Source: Bog-756 sp963699085 (GTDB taxonomy: Bacteria > Actinomycetota > Acidimicrobiia > Acidimicrobiales > RAAP-2). Taken from it: a DNA stretch of 64,000 nucleotides. The DNA lies in the NCBI GenBank assembly GCA_963699085.1, contig CAVOTH010000002.1:62001-126000 (forward strand), read 5' to 3'. Below are positions 25,339 to 34,406 of this stretch, in pieces (the stretch's first letter is position 1; every line of letters begins with the position of its first letter). The position numbers and the translations under genes are program-made. The notes beneath the pieces were generated by a model. That model was not told the DNA's origin. It saw only the letters and a program-made list of their open reading frames with translations, and made no database searches.

Positions 25339-27306
25339 TCAGATGGCCGACAGCTGGTGATCCAGCGCGAAGGTCTCCTCGACGAGCGCCGGCTCGAGCG
25401 GATAGCCGAGGAGGAATCCCTGCATGGAATCGCACTCGAGCTTCCGGACGATCGAGAGCTCGGTCTCGGTCTCCACCCCTTCGGCGACGACTTCCAGGCC
25501 GAGGTCGTGGGCCAGGCGGACCACGGCACCGATGATCCTCGTGTCACCGTGCTGAGCCACGTCCTGGACGAATCCACGGTCCACCTTGAGCTGATCGACC
25601 GGGAACCGGCGCAGATAGGCCAACGACGAGTATCCGGTGCCGAAGTCGTCGATGGACAGGCGGACCCCGAGCTCCTTCAGATCGCCCAGCACGGACTCGT
25701 AACTGGCATGCTCGCCGAGCAGGATGCTCTCGGTGATCTCCAGGATCAGTGCTCCGGGTCGGATGCCGGTCGCCGACAGTGCGTCCGACACCAGGGTCAC
25801 GAACTCGGGATCGGCGAGCTGGCGCCCCGACACGTTGACGGCCATCGACAAATTGTCCCCGAGAAGCGGATTCCAGGCGACCGCCTGGCGGCAGGCCTCG
25901 CTGAGCACCCAGGCCCCGAGGGACGGCATGAGGCCGGACTCCTCGGCCACGGGGATGAAGTCGACCGGAGAGATGGCACCTCGTTCGTCATGGTCCCAAC
26001 GGCAGAGGGCTTCGAATCCGACCAGATGACGATCGCCGGCGTCGAATACCGGCTGGTAGGCGAGGTGTAGATCGCGATGCTCCAACGCCACGTGCAACTC
26101 ACTGGCCATGGCGAATGCCGCCGTGAGCCCGTTGCGGCCCAGGTGGACCACCGAGACCTGATTGCGTCCGGCCCGCTTCACGCCATACATCGTCATGTCC
26201 GCCTGAGCGAGGACGTCCTCGGGGCTGTGATCGGAGTCGGTGGCGACGGCCACCCCGATGCTGGCGGTCATGTACAGAGGTTCACCGGAGATGATGATCG
26301 GCTCGGCGATGACAGCTTGCAGCCGGCGGGCCAGCGCTTCTGCTTCGACGATCGGATCGGCAAGATCCTGGAAGAGGGCCACGAACTCGTCCCCACCGAA
26401 CCGGGTGATGATGTCCTCGGGCCGCATTTCGTTGGACAGTCGTCGGGCCACGGCGGTCAAGAGCTCATCCCCGGAACCATGCCCGAACGAGTCGTTCACC
26501 GACTTGAAGTTGTCGAGGTCGATGAACACGACAGCCAGCCCGCCGGAGTGCCGGGCGATCCGGGCGATCGAAGCCTCGAGTCGAGCGAGGAACACGGTTC
26601 GATTGGCAAGCCCGGTGAGCTGATCGTGACTGGCGAGGTGTAACAGGCGCTCATGGAGCTCCTGGAGTTCGGAGTCGTACTGCTTGGCCATCCGGACCAT
26701 GCTGGCGTTGCAACTCTGGGCGACCATGTCGGTCGCCGCGGCGAGGGTGGAGAAGCTCGTGCCGAGTCGGCGCCCCTCCTCCTCGAGGACCTGGCACGTC
26801 GCGTCCTTCCACCACAGGTTCAACTTCATGAACAGCGCAACGGACAAGACGCCTGAGGGACCATTCTCGGAGTCCTCGACCAGTCGCCGCTCGACCTGGT
26901 TGTCCACCGATCGATCGGCGATGGCGCTGTCCTGATCGATAGCGGCCGCACTTCCTACCGAGGCGATCCGGGTGCGGGCGGAGTCGTCGGCGGGGTCGCC
27001 GGTCTGGAGCCAGTCGGCAATGGAGGTGACGGCCAGGGCGACCAGGTCCCACAGCGGATGGCGGGACGCCGATTCCAGGCTCACATCGGAGGTTTTGGCC
27101 ACGGATTTGGCCTGGCAGTACCCGAGGACGTCGTCACTCCGGGCCCGTAGGGCCGCGCCGAGCTCGAATCGCTCGTCCCTGGCACGTTGGAGAGCGATCC
27201 GTGCATGGGTGTCGTCCGGCGCCTCGCGGGGGAAACCCCACGTGAGGGGATGCATGTCCATAGTGGGGTATCGACGCCTGTGACCTGCACCTTGAGGCAC
27301 GCCCAT
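25339..27306 (-). CDS. GGDEF-EAL cyclic-di-GMP protein
   Basis: A 655-residue protein with an N-terminal helical region (about 1-220) that has no recognised sensor domain, a GGDEF domain with intact RFGGDEFVALF near residue 325, and an EAL domain with FEALCRW, ILEITES, DDFGTGYSSLAYL and VAEGVETE. All catalytic signatures for both diguanylate cyclase and phosphodiesterase activity are present, so net output cannot be read from sequence. No transmembrane helix or signal peptide is visible, suggesting a cytoplasmic enzyme. The start is uncertain: ATG 27306 gives the longest form, ATG 27261 is equally plausible, and neither has a convincing ribosome site. It lies 34 bases downstream of the alcohol dehydrogenase gene. 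Confidence 0.87.
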   Translation of the reverse strand: MGVPQGAGHRRRYPTMDMHPLTWGFPREAPDDTHARIALQRARDERFELGAALRARSDDVLGYCQAKSVAKTSDVSLESASRHPLWDLVALAVTSIADWLQTGDPADDSARTRIASVGSAAAIDQDSAIADRSVDNQVERRLVEDSENGPSGVLSVALFMKLNLWWKDATCQVLEEEGRRLGTSFSTLAAATDMVAQSCNASMVRMAKQYDSELQELHERLLHLASHDQLTGLANRTVFLARLEASIARIARHSGGLAVVFIDLDNFKSVNDSFGHGSGDELLTAVARRLSNEMRPEDIITRFGGDEFVALFQDLADPIVEAEALARRLQAVIAEPIIISGEPLYMTASIGVAVATDSDHSPEDVLAQADMTMYGVKRAGRNQVSVVHLGRNGLTAAFAMASELHVALEHRDLHLAYQPVFDAGDRHLVGFEALCRWDHDERGAISPVDFIPVAEESGLMPSLGAWVLSEACRQAVAWNPLLGDNLSMAVNVSGRQLADPEFVTLVSDALSATGIRPGALILEITESILLGEHASYESVLGDLKELGVRLSIDDFGTGYSSLAYLRRFPVDQLKVDRGFVQDVAQHGDTRIIGAVVRLAHDLGLEVVAEGVETETELSIVRKLECDSMQGFLLGYPLEPALVEETFALDHQLSAI

Positions 27307-27340
27307 CGCCTGGGACCAGGGCAGCGAGTGCCCCCACTGA

Positions 27341-28393
27341 TCAGTGGATCAGTACCTTGAGGGCATTGTGATCGGCAGCGTGGCCGAAGACGTCGTAGGC
27401 CTCGATCATCTGATCGAACGAGAACTCGTGGGTGACGAACTTGTCGGCCGGCAACTTGTGTTCGGCGACGAGTGACAGGAGCATCCCGAGGGTGTTGGTG
27501 TTGACCAGCCCCATCGAGATGTCGATGTTCTTGATCCAGAGCTCGTTGAGAGCCAGGTCGACCGACTTGCCATGCACGCCGATGTTGGCCACGTTGCCCC
27601 CGGGACGGACGATCACCGTCGCCATGGTGAACGTCTCCGGCCTGCCGACGGCCTCGATGGCCACGTCGACGCCGAGACCGTCGGTGAGCGCCAACACCTG
27701 GTCCTTCCAGTCCGGATCTCCCGAGTTCACGGTGCTGGTGGCGCCGAAGTCCTTGGCCCTCGACAGGCGGGCATCGTCCAGATCGATGGCGATGATCTTG
27801 GAAGGGCCGTAGAGACGGGCGGTCATGACAGCGGAGAGCCCGACCGGTCCCGAGCCGATCACAGCTACGACGTCGCCCGGCTGCACGTGTCCGTACTGGA
27901 CCCCAATTTCGAAGCCGGTCGGGAGGATGTCCGACAGGAGGATCCCTTCGGCGTCCGTCATCCCCTCGGGAAGTCGGTAGACCGAGTTCTCCGCGAACGG
28001 GACCCTGACGTACTCGGCTTGGGTCCCGTCGATCATGTACCCGAAGATCCACCCGATCCCCGCCGTGCCTTCGGCGTCCTGACAGTGGCTGTAGAGACCC
28101 TTCCGGCAGTAGGAGCAGCGCCCACAGGAGCTGACGCACGACAGGATGACCCGGTCGCCCACGGCCAGTCGGGTGACCCCCTCGCCGATGTCGGTGATCA
28201 CGCCGATTCCCTCGTGGCCCAGGATGCGGCCGACCTCCACCTCGGGAACGTCGCCGTTGAGGATGTGGAGGTCCGTGCCGCAGATCGTGGTGGCCTGCAT
28301 CTTGACCACCACATCTGTCGGTTGCTCGATCTTCGGGTCGGGCACATGATCCCATCCCTTTTGACCGGGACCCTTGTAGACCAATGCTTTCAT
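27341..28393 (-). CDS. Zinc-dependent alcohol dehydrogenase (MDR family)
   Basis: A 350-residue medium-chain dehydrogenase. TTICGTDLHILNG carries the catalytic zinc cysteine; GHEGIGVITDIGEG the zinc histidine and glutamate; CVSSCGRCSYCRKGLYSHC supplies the four structural-zinc cysteines; VAVIGSGPVGLSAV is the NAD(P)-binding GxGxxG. The overall pattern matches NAD(P)-dependent alcohol/formaldehyde-type dehydrogenases with DLHILNG. ATG 28393 is preferred because GGAGG lies 6 bases upstream; the frame is open to 28480. Oxidation of a short secondary or primary alcohol is the family role. It may be co-transcribed with the GGDEF-EAL gene downstream. Confidence 0.9.
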   Translation of the reverse strand: MKALVYKGPGQKGWDHVPDPKIEQPTDVVVKMQATTICGTDLHILNGDVPEVEVGRILGHEGIGVITDIGEGVTRLAVGDRVILSCVSSCGRCSYCRKGLYSHCQDAEGTAGIGWIFGYMIDGTQAEYVRVPFAENSVYRLPEGMTDAEGILLSDILPTGFEIGVQYGHVQPGDVVAVIGSGPVGLSAVMTARLYGPSKIIAIDLDDARLSRAKDFGATSTVNSGDPDWKDQVLALTDGLGVDVAIEAVGRPETFTMATVIVRPGGNVANIGVHGKSVDLALNELWIKNIDISMGLVNTNTLGMLLSLVAEHKLPADKFVTHEFSFDQMIEAYDVFGHAADHNALKVLIH

Positions 28394-28585
28394 GACGGAC
28401 CTCCTGCACTGGGTAGTCCGAGCAGCTCCGTGCGACTCGCGAGACCGGTTTCCACCGCTGTCCGGTGGTCCGTTCTCCACCCTCGAGGGTAGGCGCCGGG
28501 TCGGGCGTCGAATAGTGCCGAAAGTCCCTGCGTAGGTAAGCCGGGGACTTCATCTTGTCGGGGCGGGGGGCCGAGGATCGCATGG

Positions 28586-28752
28586 GAGATCACGTTCTCG
28601 ACTCCGAAGCCCGGAAAGATCGGGACCACCGCCGGCCTGGTCGCCAAGGGTGGGGCCTCGAAGAAGCCCGTGGTCTTCAAGGTGGCTGCATCGAGCGCAC
28701 GGTCAACTTCTCGAGTGCAGCCAAGGTCACCAAGACCATCAAGGTGACGTGA
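28586..28752 (+). pseudogene. Possible remnant of an Ig-like surface-protein gene
   Basis: Reading from about 28589, one frame gives ITFSTPKPGKIGTTAGLVAK then GGASKKPVVFKVAASS, which resembles the repeated Ig-like modules of actinobacterial secreted proteins. Another frame then gives TVNFSSAAKVTKTIKVT and a stop at 28752, like the last strand of such a module. No start codon, signal peptide or continuous frame exists. It may be the decayed C-terminal end of a larger gene. The call rests on motif resemblance only. Confidence 0.35.
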
Positions 28753-28760
28753 CCTTGGCT
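28719..28760 (-). terminator. 12-bp perfect inverted repeat
   Basis: AGCCAAGGTCAC (28719-28730) and GTGACCTTGGCT (28749-28760) are exact inverted repeats with an 18-base loop. It begins 8 bases beyond the stop of the minus-strand NERD gene, fitting a terminator, though it also spans the end of the putative remnant reading frame. No T tract. Confidence 0.5.
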
Positions 28761-28768
28761 GATTCGCC

Positions 28769-29533
28769 CTAGCAGCAAGGAATGCTCGCGGGTTGATCGA
28801 TGTGGTGGGTGAGCAGTCCCATCAACTGGTCCGTCACCAGTTCCACCGTCCGTTGACTGAGCACGGTGCCGTCGAGATGATTGAGCCACTGCTCCTCCTG
28901 GCGACCTTCGCACACCAGGACGCCGGCGACCGTCGCCCATCCGGCATCGAGCCTCGGTCCGCCCGGCCCCCAGACCACGACCACCGGCTTGACGGTGACG
29001 GCGATCCGGCCGGGACTGTCGCCGAGCAGTACCTCGACCCGTGATGCGCTGCCCCGCGCCGTTGACAGCGGATTCCGACCATGGATCCCGGCGATAGCTG
29101 TCCGACCGATTTCACACTTCTTCGAAGCCCACCGCGATTCGATGACGTATACGCCACCGGGACCGACGAGCACGTGGTCAACGACTCCATGGTCCCGCAG
29201 GTAGCTGCTGTCCACGATCCGCCAGCCCTTGCGCCGCTGTCTGGCGCAGGCGACGGCTCTGGCTGTCGCCTCCTCGCCCAGCCTGCTCAAGCTCCGGCGA
29301 TGGGACCGTGCCAGCCCGATCGTCAGCCACGCACTGGAGGTGAGTGCTGACGCCGCCAGGACTGCGAGCATGACGTCCCGGTCCTTGACCGGCAAGGCTG
29401 AGGTGAGCACCGCCTCACCGAGCAGGATCACCACGACGACGATGCACACCCGGACGATCGGGATCCTGTACGCCGCTCTGAAGCGGGCACCTCTCCTCGT
29501 CCGGCTCACGTGCCCGCCCCTATGAGTCCCCAT
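28769..29533 (-). CDS. Membrane-anchored NERD-domain protein
   Basis: A 254-residue protein. Two hydrophobic segments at about 22-75 (VRVCIVVVVILLGEAVLTSA and VMLAVLAASALTSSAWLTIG) are followed by a NERD (nuclease-related) domain: GEEATARAV, WRIVDSSYL, DHVLVGPGGVYVIESRWA and GRNPLSTARGSASRVEVLLG. In the NERD family the D...V-x-E-x-K signature is nuclease-like; here the motif reads VIESRWASKK, so the usual lysine of ExK is replaced or shifted and catalytic activity is doubtful. ATG 29533 is preferred over the upstream frame start at 29626; TATATG lies close upstream. Single-gene unit, function unknown. Confidence 0.7.
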   Translation of the reverse strand: MGTHRGGHVSRTRRGARFRAAYRIPIVRVCIVVVVILLGEAVLTSALPVKDRDVMLAVLAASALTSSAWLTIGLARSHRRSLSRLGEEATARAVACARQRRKGWRIVDSSYLRDHGVVDHVLVGPGGVYVIESRWASKKCEIGRTAIAGIHGRNPLSTARGSASRVEVLLGDSPGRIAVTVKPVVVVWGPGGPRLDAGWATVAGVLVCEGRQEEQWLNHLDGTVLSQRTVELVTDQLMGLLTHHIDQPASIPCC

Positions 29534-29672
29534 AGAGCACATATATCGACTCCCAGCTGGCCTTTCTGAAGCTCCGGGCCACATCCGGAAGTGCTGGGAG
29601 CTCGCCTTGCCAACAGCTGCATCCATGCCAAGACAGTCGACTACGAGGACGGACGAACTGCCGGCGGGCGGG

Positions 29673-31253
29673 TCAGTCGTGGATCACCTTCCACCACCAG
29701 CCAGGATCGGGTAGGTGGTGCGCCATGCGGACGGGTACCTTCTCGGTCTGGGACCCCAGGGAGTAACGGACTGCGCCCGTCGGCCCGGTGCCGTCCTGCT
29801 CCCCGGATGCCGCCCTCGAGGTGATCGTGGCGGTCACCAGTTGGCCTGGGACACCGAGTAGCCATGCGGCATGGGTCGCCACTACGGGCACCACCCGTCG
29901 GGACCCTCCCCATTCGGTGCTGGCGGCGGCGACGGTCTGTCCGGCGGCGACGACCGGGACCGGCACGATGGCCGCTTCCGAGACGTCGAGTAGGCGCTCG
30001 ACGATCGGCTCGGTATACAGGAGCGGGTACTGCGCCTCGATGGGGTTGTAGGGCGCAGTGGTCGAGGTGGTGGTCGGGCTGGCCGGCGCCGTCGTGGTGG
30101 TGGTCGGACTGGTCGCGGTAGAGGAAGCGGGAGGCTGGGGAGGAGGTGGAGCGGCCTCCTTCTGCCCGAGCGCGGAGGCCAGCACCAGTACGGAGCGGCC
30201 GTCGATCGATCGCATCCCGGCCAGGACCATGCATCCGGAGGCCTGGGATGTGTAACCGGACTTCACCCCGATGATCCCGTCGGAACCGATTTTGGTGACG
30301 ATGTTGTTGACCATGCCCACCCCCGGCAGGTTCACCTTGGCCATCCCGGCCACGCTGGCGAACGTCGGGATAGCCATCCCGGCGGCGGCGATGCGGAGGG
30401 TGTCGGCCGCCGTCGACATGGTCTGCGGATCGAATCCACTGGTGTCCACATAGTGGGAGTTGACGGCCCCGAGCGAAGTGGCCAGCGCGTTCATCTTGGC
30501 CACGAATGCCGGCTGCGAGCCGGCGTCCCATGTGGCCAGTGTGTAGGCGGCATCATTGGCCGACTGGACGATGAGGGCCTCGACGAGTTGCAGTTCGGAG
30601 AGCGTCTCCCCGGCGGCCAGAGGGATGTTGGTCTCGTCGTTGGCGAGGTCGATACCGAACTGGGCCGCTTCGCCCGGTGTGATGGTGATGGTCGGCCCGC
30701 TACTGCCCAGGGGTATCGGGTGGTCGCGCAGGACGACCACGGCAGTTGTCATCTTGGCCAATGAGGCGATGGGCACCGGCTGTTCCGGTCCGGACTGCTC
30801 GGCATAGCCCAGGGCCGGGATGGCTACTGCGGCCTGGCCGCCGGTCGGCCAAGGGGGGACCGGAGAGGTTCCGGGCACGATGGAAGTGGTGAGTCGACCG
30901 GTCGCTACCGTGGGCTGGGGTGTCGGGCGGTCGATTCTCCGGGCCGCCACCAGGCCCGCCGTGGCCAGCGCCACCACCAGGAGTCCGACTGAACACCAGA
31001 GGATGATCCGATGGTGACGCCGCCGCCGTGCATGTTGCGGCCGGAGGATGGTGGGATCATCGGCTACTGGCGGTGCAGCGGACGCATCGGAGGGGCCAGC
31101 AGCGCTGACGTCCCCGTTGTCGACGGAGGAGAGTGTGGCGGTCGAGGTCGCCATCGTGGTCGCCGAGGTGTTCACTCCGGAAGCCGGCAGACCCGAAGAG
31201 TCGACCCCGTCCGTCCGGTCGGGGTCGTTACCGCTGACCTCGCCGTCGTTCAC
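29673..31253 (-). CDS. D-alanyl-D-alanine carboxypeptidase, S11 family, membrane-anchored
   Basis: A 526-residue penicillin-binding-type serine peptidase. A disordered acidic/Ser-Thr N-terminus is followed by one membrane helix (about 84-105, IILWCSVGLLVVALATAGLV), so this is a type II anchored enzyme and not a cleaved one. Active-site motifs: SLAKMTTA (SxxK), QSANDAAY (SxN) and VKSGYT (KSG in place of KTG). These proteins remove the terminal D-Ala from peptidoglycan stems outside the membrane. After the catalytic domain a proline/threonine-rich linker (ATSPTTTTTAPASPTTTSTT) leads to a C-terminal domain. GTG 31253 has GGGAGG 4 bases ahead. No partner genes adjacent. Confidence 0.88.
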   Translation of the reverse strand: MNDGEVSGNDPDRTDGVDSSGLPASGVNTSATTMATSTATLSSVDNGDVSAAGPSDASAAPPVADDPTILRPQHARRRRHHRIILWCSVGLLVVALATAGLVAARRIDRPTPQPTVATGRLTTSIVPGTSPVPPWPTGGQAAVAIPALGYAEQSGPEQPVPIASLAKMTTAVVVLRDHPIPLGSSGPTITITPGEAAQFGIDLANDETNIPLAAGETLSELQLVEALIVQSANDAAYTLATWDAGSQPAFVAKMNALATSLGAVNSHYVDTSGFDPQTMSTAADTLRIAAAGMAIPTFASVAGMAKVNLPGVGMVNNIVTKIGSDGIIGVKSGYTSQASGCMVLAGMRSIDGRSVLVLASALGQKEAAPPPPQPPASSTATSPTTTTTAPASPTTTSTTAPYNPIEAQYPLLYTEPIVERLLDVSEAAIVPVPVVAAGQTVAAASTEWGGSRRVVPVVATHAAWLLGVPGQLVTATITSRAASGEQDGTGPTGAVRYSLGSQTEKVPVRMAHHLPDPGWWWKVIHD

Positions 31254-31439
31254 TGAGCCTCCCGTTCCTCAGCCGTACTGATCAAAAATTGTCGACGCGT
31301 ACCCTGCGGTGCATCCCCGTGCTGCTGTAATCCTGGCACGACCGGACCGGTTCGCAGCGGCAAGCAGCCGGACTGCCCAGAGCTCTTTGGTGGCGCAGAT
31401 CGAGGTTGTCTGCGCAACCATCACCGGGCCGTTGGCCCC

Positions 31440-31515
31440 GTTGACGTCGACTAGCCGTTTGGCTAGTTCGGCCGTGGCCCAACGGCCGAGGTGGCGCACC
31501 TAGGGGGTCCCCGTC
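31440..31515 (+). promoter_or_regulatory. Highly structured leader with two adjacent hairpins
   Basis: ACTAGCC-GTTT-GGCTAGT (31450-31467) and CGGCCGT-GGCCCA-ACGGCCG (31469-31488) are two perfect 7-bp stems one base apart, ending 27 bases before ATG 31516. A third short complement, GGGGG/CCCC, overlaps the ribosome site. This could be a 5' regulatory element or a terminator; no known riboswitch consensus is recognised. Confidence 0.45.
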
Positions 31516-32546
31516 ATGGCAGAGATCGACGACGCCAAGGAGAAGTTGGCCGAAGTCCGAAAGGTCGGTGCCGACTACGAGGAGCACCAGCAGTTGACCG
31601 GGCTCGACATCCCGGTGGATGTGGTGCACTTCAAGAAGTTTCCGTCGTCGATCCGCACGGAAGGTACAAAAAGGTCGGTCACGACACCCGGTCCGACATC
31701 AGTCCGGAGGACAGTCTGGAATTGCCGGACTGCAGCGGTCCGTTCAACGCGGATCTCCGGTTCTCGGATTTCGCCAATGAGGCGCTCATCGACATGTTGG
31801 AGCTGAGCGACGAGTACTACCGGGCGTGCATCGCCGGTTGGGCGGACTCGGTTGCCGAACGGTACGGACGTGACGAGATGCTCAAGATCCAGACCGAGGC
31901 GTGGCGGGACATGATTCTCCCCCAGCTGCAGGTGATGATCGACAGTTGGATGGAACTCACCGACGACGAGGCCGCCGCGCTCATCGCCGACACACAGACG
32001 GAAGTGACGACCCAGCTGGCGGCGCGGGGCGCCGTAATCATCAACCCCTACAAGCCCGAGCCGGGATGGGTTGACTACTCGAAGGAGCGCCTGGTGAAGC
32101 TGGCGCTCGGAAGCCACGAGTACCTGCTGGCGGCCATCGAGTCGTGGGCCTTCGCCATCGTCATGCGCGATGGCCTCGCCGAGATGTTCGCCTTCCAGTG
32201 GGCGCTGTGGAGTGACCTGCTGTTGCCTGCGGCGAAGGACATCAAGGCACGTTGGATGAACATCTCCGGTGACGCGGTCGAAGCATTCATGAAGGACATT
32301 CAGGTGGACGTCAACAAATGCATCTCGGTCGACCAGTGGGAGGCGATGGGTCGGTCAGACATCGCCGAAAAGGCGTTTCACACGTCATGTCCGGCCGCCA
32401 TCATCGAGACGGCGAAGATGTACAACCCGAACATGAAGGTCGAGATCCTGGCCATTCCACCCCGTGTCAGCAAGGACGACGTCTGCTGCAAGTGGCGGCT
32501 CTCCATCCGGGACGAATCAGATCCCGAGTACGTTCACACCGACTGA
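31516..32546 (+). pseudogene. Uncharacterised protein with internal duplication, one frame break
   Basis: About 343 residues after repair. The start MAEIDDAKEKLAEVRKVGAD has a GGGGG ribosome site. The first frame runs to about 31640 (VVHFKKFPS), then the conserved part continues in another frame (VDPHGRYKKVGHDTRSD) to 32546; this is a -1 type change. The body contains two similar blocks of about 100 residues: SDEYYRACIAGWADSVAERY...MILPQLQVMIDSWMELTDDE and SHEYLLAAIESWAFAIVMRD...DLLLPAAKDIKARWMNISGD. The C-terminal part (MGRSDIAEKAFHTSCPAA, PPRVSKDDVCCKWRL) faintly resembles the DUF6125/thiazoline-hydrolase-like group. No firm function. Confidence 0.6.
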
Positions 32547-32567
32547 GGTATACCGGCGGAATTCCGG

Positions 32568-33167
32568 TTAGGACAGCCGCGGCGCGCTGATCGGGGGAAG
32601 GAGGCGTCGAGCCAATCGCTCGAGCTGGGATCGCAGTGTCTCGTCGTCGAGTCCGGCCACCATCGGGTGCATCACCGTCCCGCTGATCGCCGCGGTGAAC
32701 ATGGCCGTGGATACCCGAGCCTCGTGCCCGTTGTCATCGCTGAAGAGGACGCTGCTCATCCGGTCCATCACCTGACGGAACGAATTGTGTTCGGCAAAGG
32801 TCCGGATGATGACCGGATCGTTCAGGATCGTGCTCACTGTGCGCCGGTGAGCAACGGCGAGATCGATCATCCCCGTCACCAGCTTCTTCCGGGCCCGCAC
32901 CCGTGATGGCTCGGCTTCAGCCGCCCCTACGATTGCCTCCAGACTCGCCAGCTCGGCTTCGGCGGCGGCGAGGACGATCTCGTCCTTGGTGTTGTACTGA
33001 TGGTAGACAGCGGCCTTGGTCACGCCGATGTTGTCGGCGATCATCTGCAACGAGGTGCCTCCAACGCCGTTCCGGGCGAACAACTCCAGGGCAGCACTGA
33101 TGATTCGGGCCTTTGCCGCACTGGGTACGGGATGGGCAGTCCCGCGAAAACTGCCCGGATCGCCCAT
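32568..33167 (-). CDS. TetR-family transcriptional regulator
   Basis: A 199-residue regulator. The N-terminal HTH is clear: KARIISAALELFARNGVGGT then LQMIADNIGVTKAAVYHQYN, followed by TKDEIVLAAAEAEL. The C-terminal ligand domain is unassigned. It is the third gene of a same-strand run after UDP-sulfoquinovose synthase and a membrane protein, starting 16 bases beyond the latter, so it could be part of that transcript. No operator was recognised. It converges with the duplicated-domain protein. Confidence 0.87.
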   Translation of the reverse strand: MGDPGSFRGTAHPVPSAAKARIISAALELFARNGVGGTSLQMIADNIGVTKAAVYHQYNTKDEIVLAAAEAELASLEAIVGAAEAEPSRVRARKKLVTGMIDLAVAHRRTVSTILNDPVIIRTFAEHNSFRQVMDRMSSVLFSDDNGHEARVSTAMFTAAISGTVMHPMVAGLDDETLRSQLERLARRLLPPISAPRLS

Positions 33168-33183
33168 GGAGCCAGAGTATCGG

Positions 33184-34402
33184 TCAGACGAATCTGATGA
33201 GCTGGACTGCGACGACGATCCAGGTCACTCCGACGATCGCCCCTAGCGGCCAGAGCCGTCTGGACGTGCCGAGCAGGACGATCCAGCTGAAGAGATAGAC
33301 GTCATCGAGGCTCCGGAATCCGACCTTGCCGATCCAGATCGCCGAAGCGATGCAGACAGTGAGGACGACGACGGCCACCCACGCCAGGCGCTCGTGCAAC
33401 GGAGCCGACGACGCGCGGATCCACAGGCCGGCAGCGATCACCACAATGGCCAGGACGACGAACTCCCCCAGCCACAGCAGCGAGGCGACGTGGAACGGGT
33501 GGGGAAGGTATTGGCGGAGACCATCCACCATGCCCACGAACGGTGTCCCCAGATTGGCCTGCCCACTGGCCGTGAGCGGAAGTGTCCCCGTGCCGGCGCG
33601 CGACGACCAGCTGCCAGATGGCGAAGCCGACAAGAGGAATACTCCAAGCGAAATCGATGGTGCCGGGCGGACGCGGATCGCGTCGCATCATCCATCGGAT
33701 GACCCTCGTGGCGGCAATGACCAGGACCACGTAGACGGCCGTCTCCTTGGACAACACCGCGCCCAGAAGCAGCGCCGCGGCGAGCCACGACCGGTCCCTC
33801 CGGTAGCAGTACAGGCCGAGTACCAGGAATGCCGCCGCGGTGATCTCGGTGAGGTCTCGGCCGGCGCTCCACAGGTAGCCCCAGTATCCGGCCAGGACGA
33901 GGCCCCACATCGCGTGGCGGCCGCTGTCCCGGGCCAGTAGGCCTCCGCCGAAGCCGAGTGCGGCCAGCGCGAAGACGTTGGTGATGATGAGCGTGGCCGG
34001 AACCAGCGACCGCCGGCCGCCGGCCAGCATCCAGGCGATGGCCGGGTAACCGATGCGCTCGAGTCGCGAGAACGTGTCGAAGCGGATGCCGAACGCGGAC
34101 CGGGCGAAGTCGAAGGGGTCCAGGGCCATCCGGTAGTAGAACTGCCCGTCATACCCGCTCTGGGCGGTGATGGCGATTCCCCGGGGCAGTGAGCCCCGGG
34201 AGAGGTTCTGACTTCCCACGACGATGAACAGCGATGCGTCTCCGTGGGCGGCCACAACGAGCCGGGCGACAACGAAGGCGGTTCCGGCCGCGGCGGTGAC
34301 AAGCGCGACGACTGCGGGAGAATCGACCCGCTGAACCCAGTGCCCCGGTGGCTGCTCCGGTCCGTCAACTCCATCCGGGGCACGGGAGAACGCAGGTGTC
34401 AA
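33184..34402 (-). pseudogene. Polytopic membrane protein, glycosyltransferase-like, one frame break
   Basis: After repair about 405 residues with roughly nine to ten hydrophobic spans. The N-terminal loop ITAQSGYDGQFYYRMALDPF followed by RFDTFSRLERIGYP and the LSKETAVYVVLV helix resemble the actinobacterial membrane proteins (AZOBR_p60025 type) related to GT-C glycosyltransferases. The frame runs to about 33598 (IWQLVVA) and then continues one base over as GTGTLPLTASGQANLG and PFHVASLLWLGEF, ending at 33184; a single +1 change. It begins 4 bases after the stop of the UDP-sulfoquinovose synthase gene, so it may act on the sulfoquinovose donor or a related glycan. Enzymatic role is inference. 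Confidence 0.62.
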
Positions 34403-34406
34403 TGCG

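Larger units (their letters stand above)
28394..28768. other. 375-base gap upstream of the alcohol dehydrogenase
   Basis: No intact gene. It should contain the alcohol dehydrogenase promoter; I see the GGAGG leader at 28398-28402 but no convincing -10/-35 pair. The distal part holds a likely Ig-domain gene remnant and a long inverted repeat, listed separately. Confidence 0.6.

Noticed and set aside
28555..28752. A 65-codon intact small gene
   Set aside because: The ATG-proximal part is Arg/Gly-rich noise; only the last 17 residues and a different frame resemble a protein, so a remnant is the better reading.
28769..29533. NERD protein as a phage-defence nuclease
   Set aside because: No defence genes surround it, two membrane helices precede the domain, and the expected ExK lysine is not in place.
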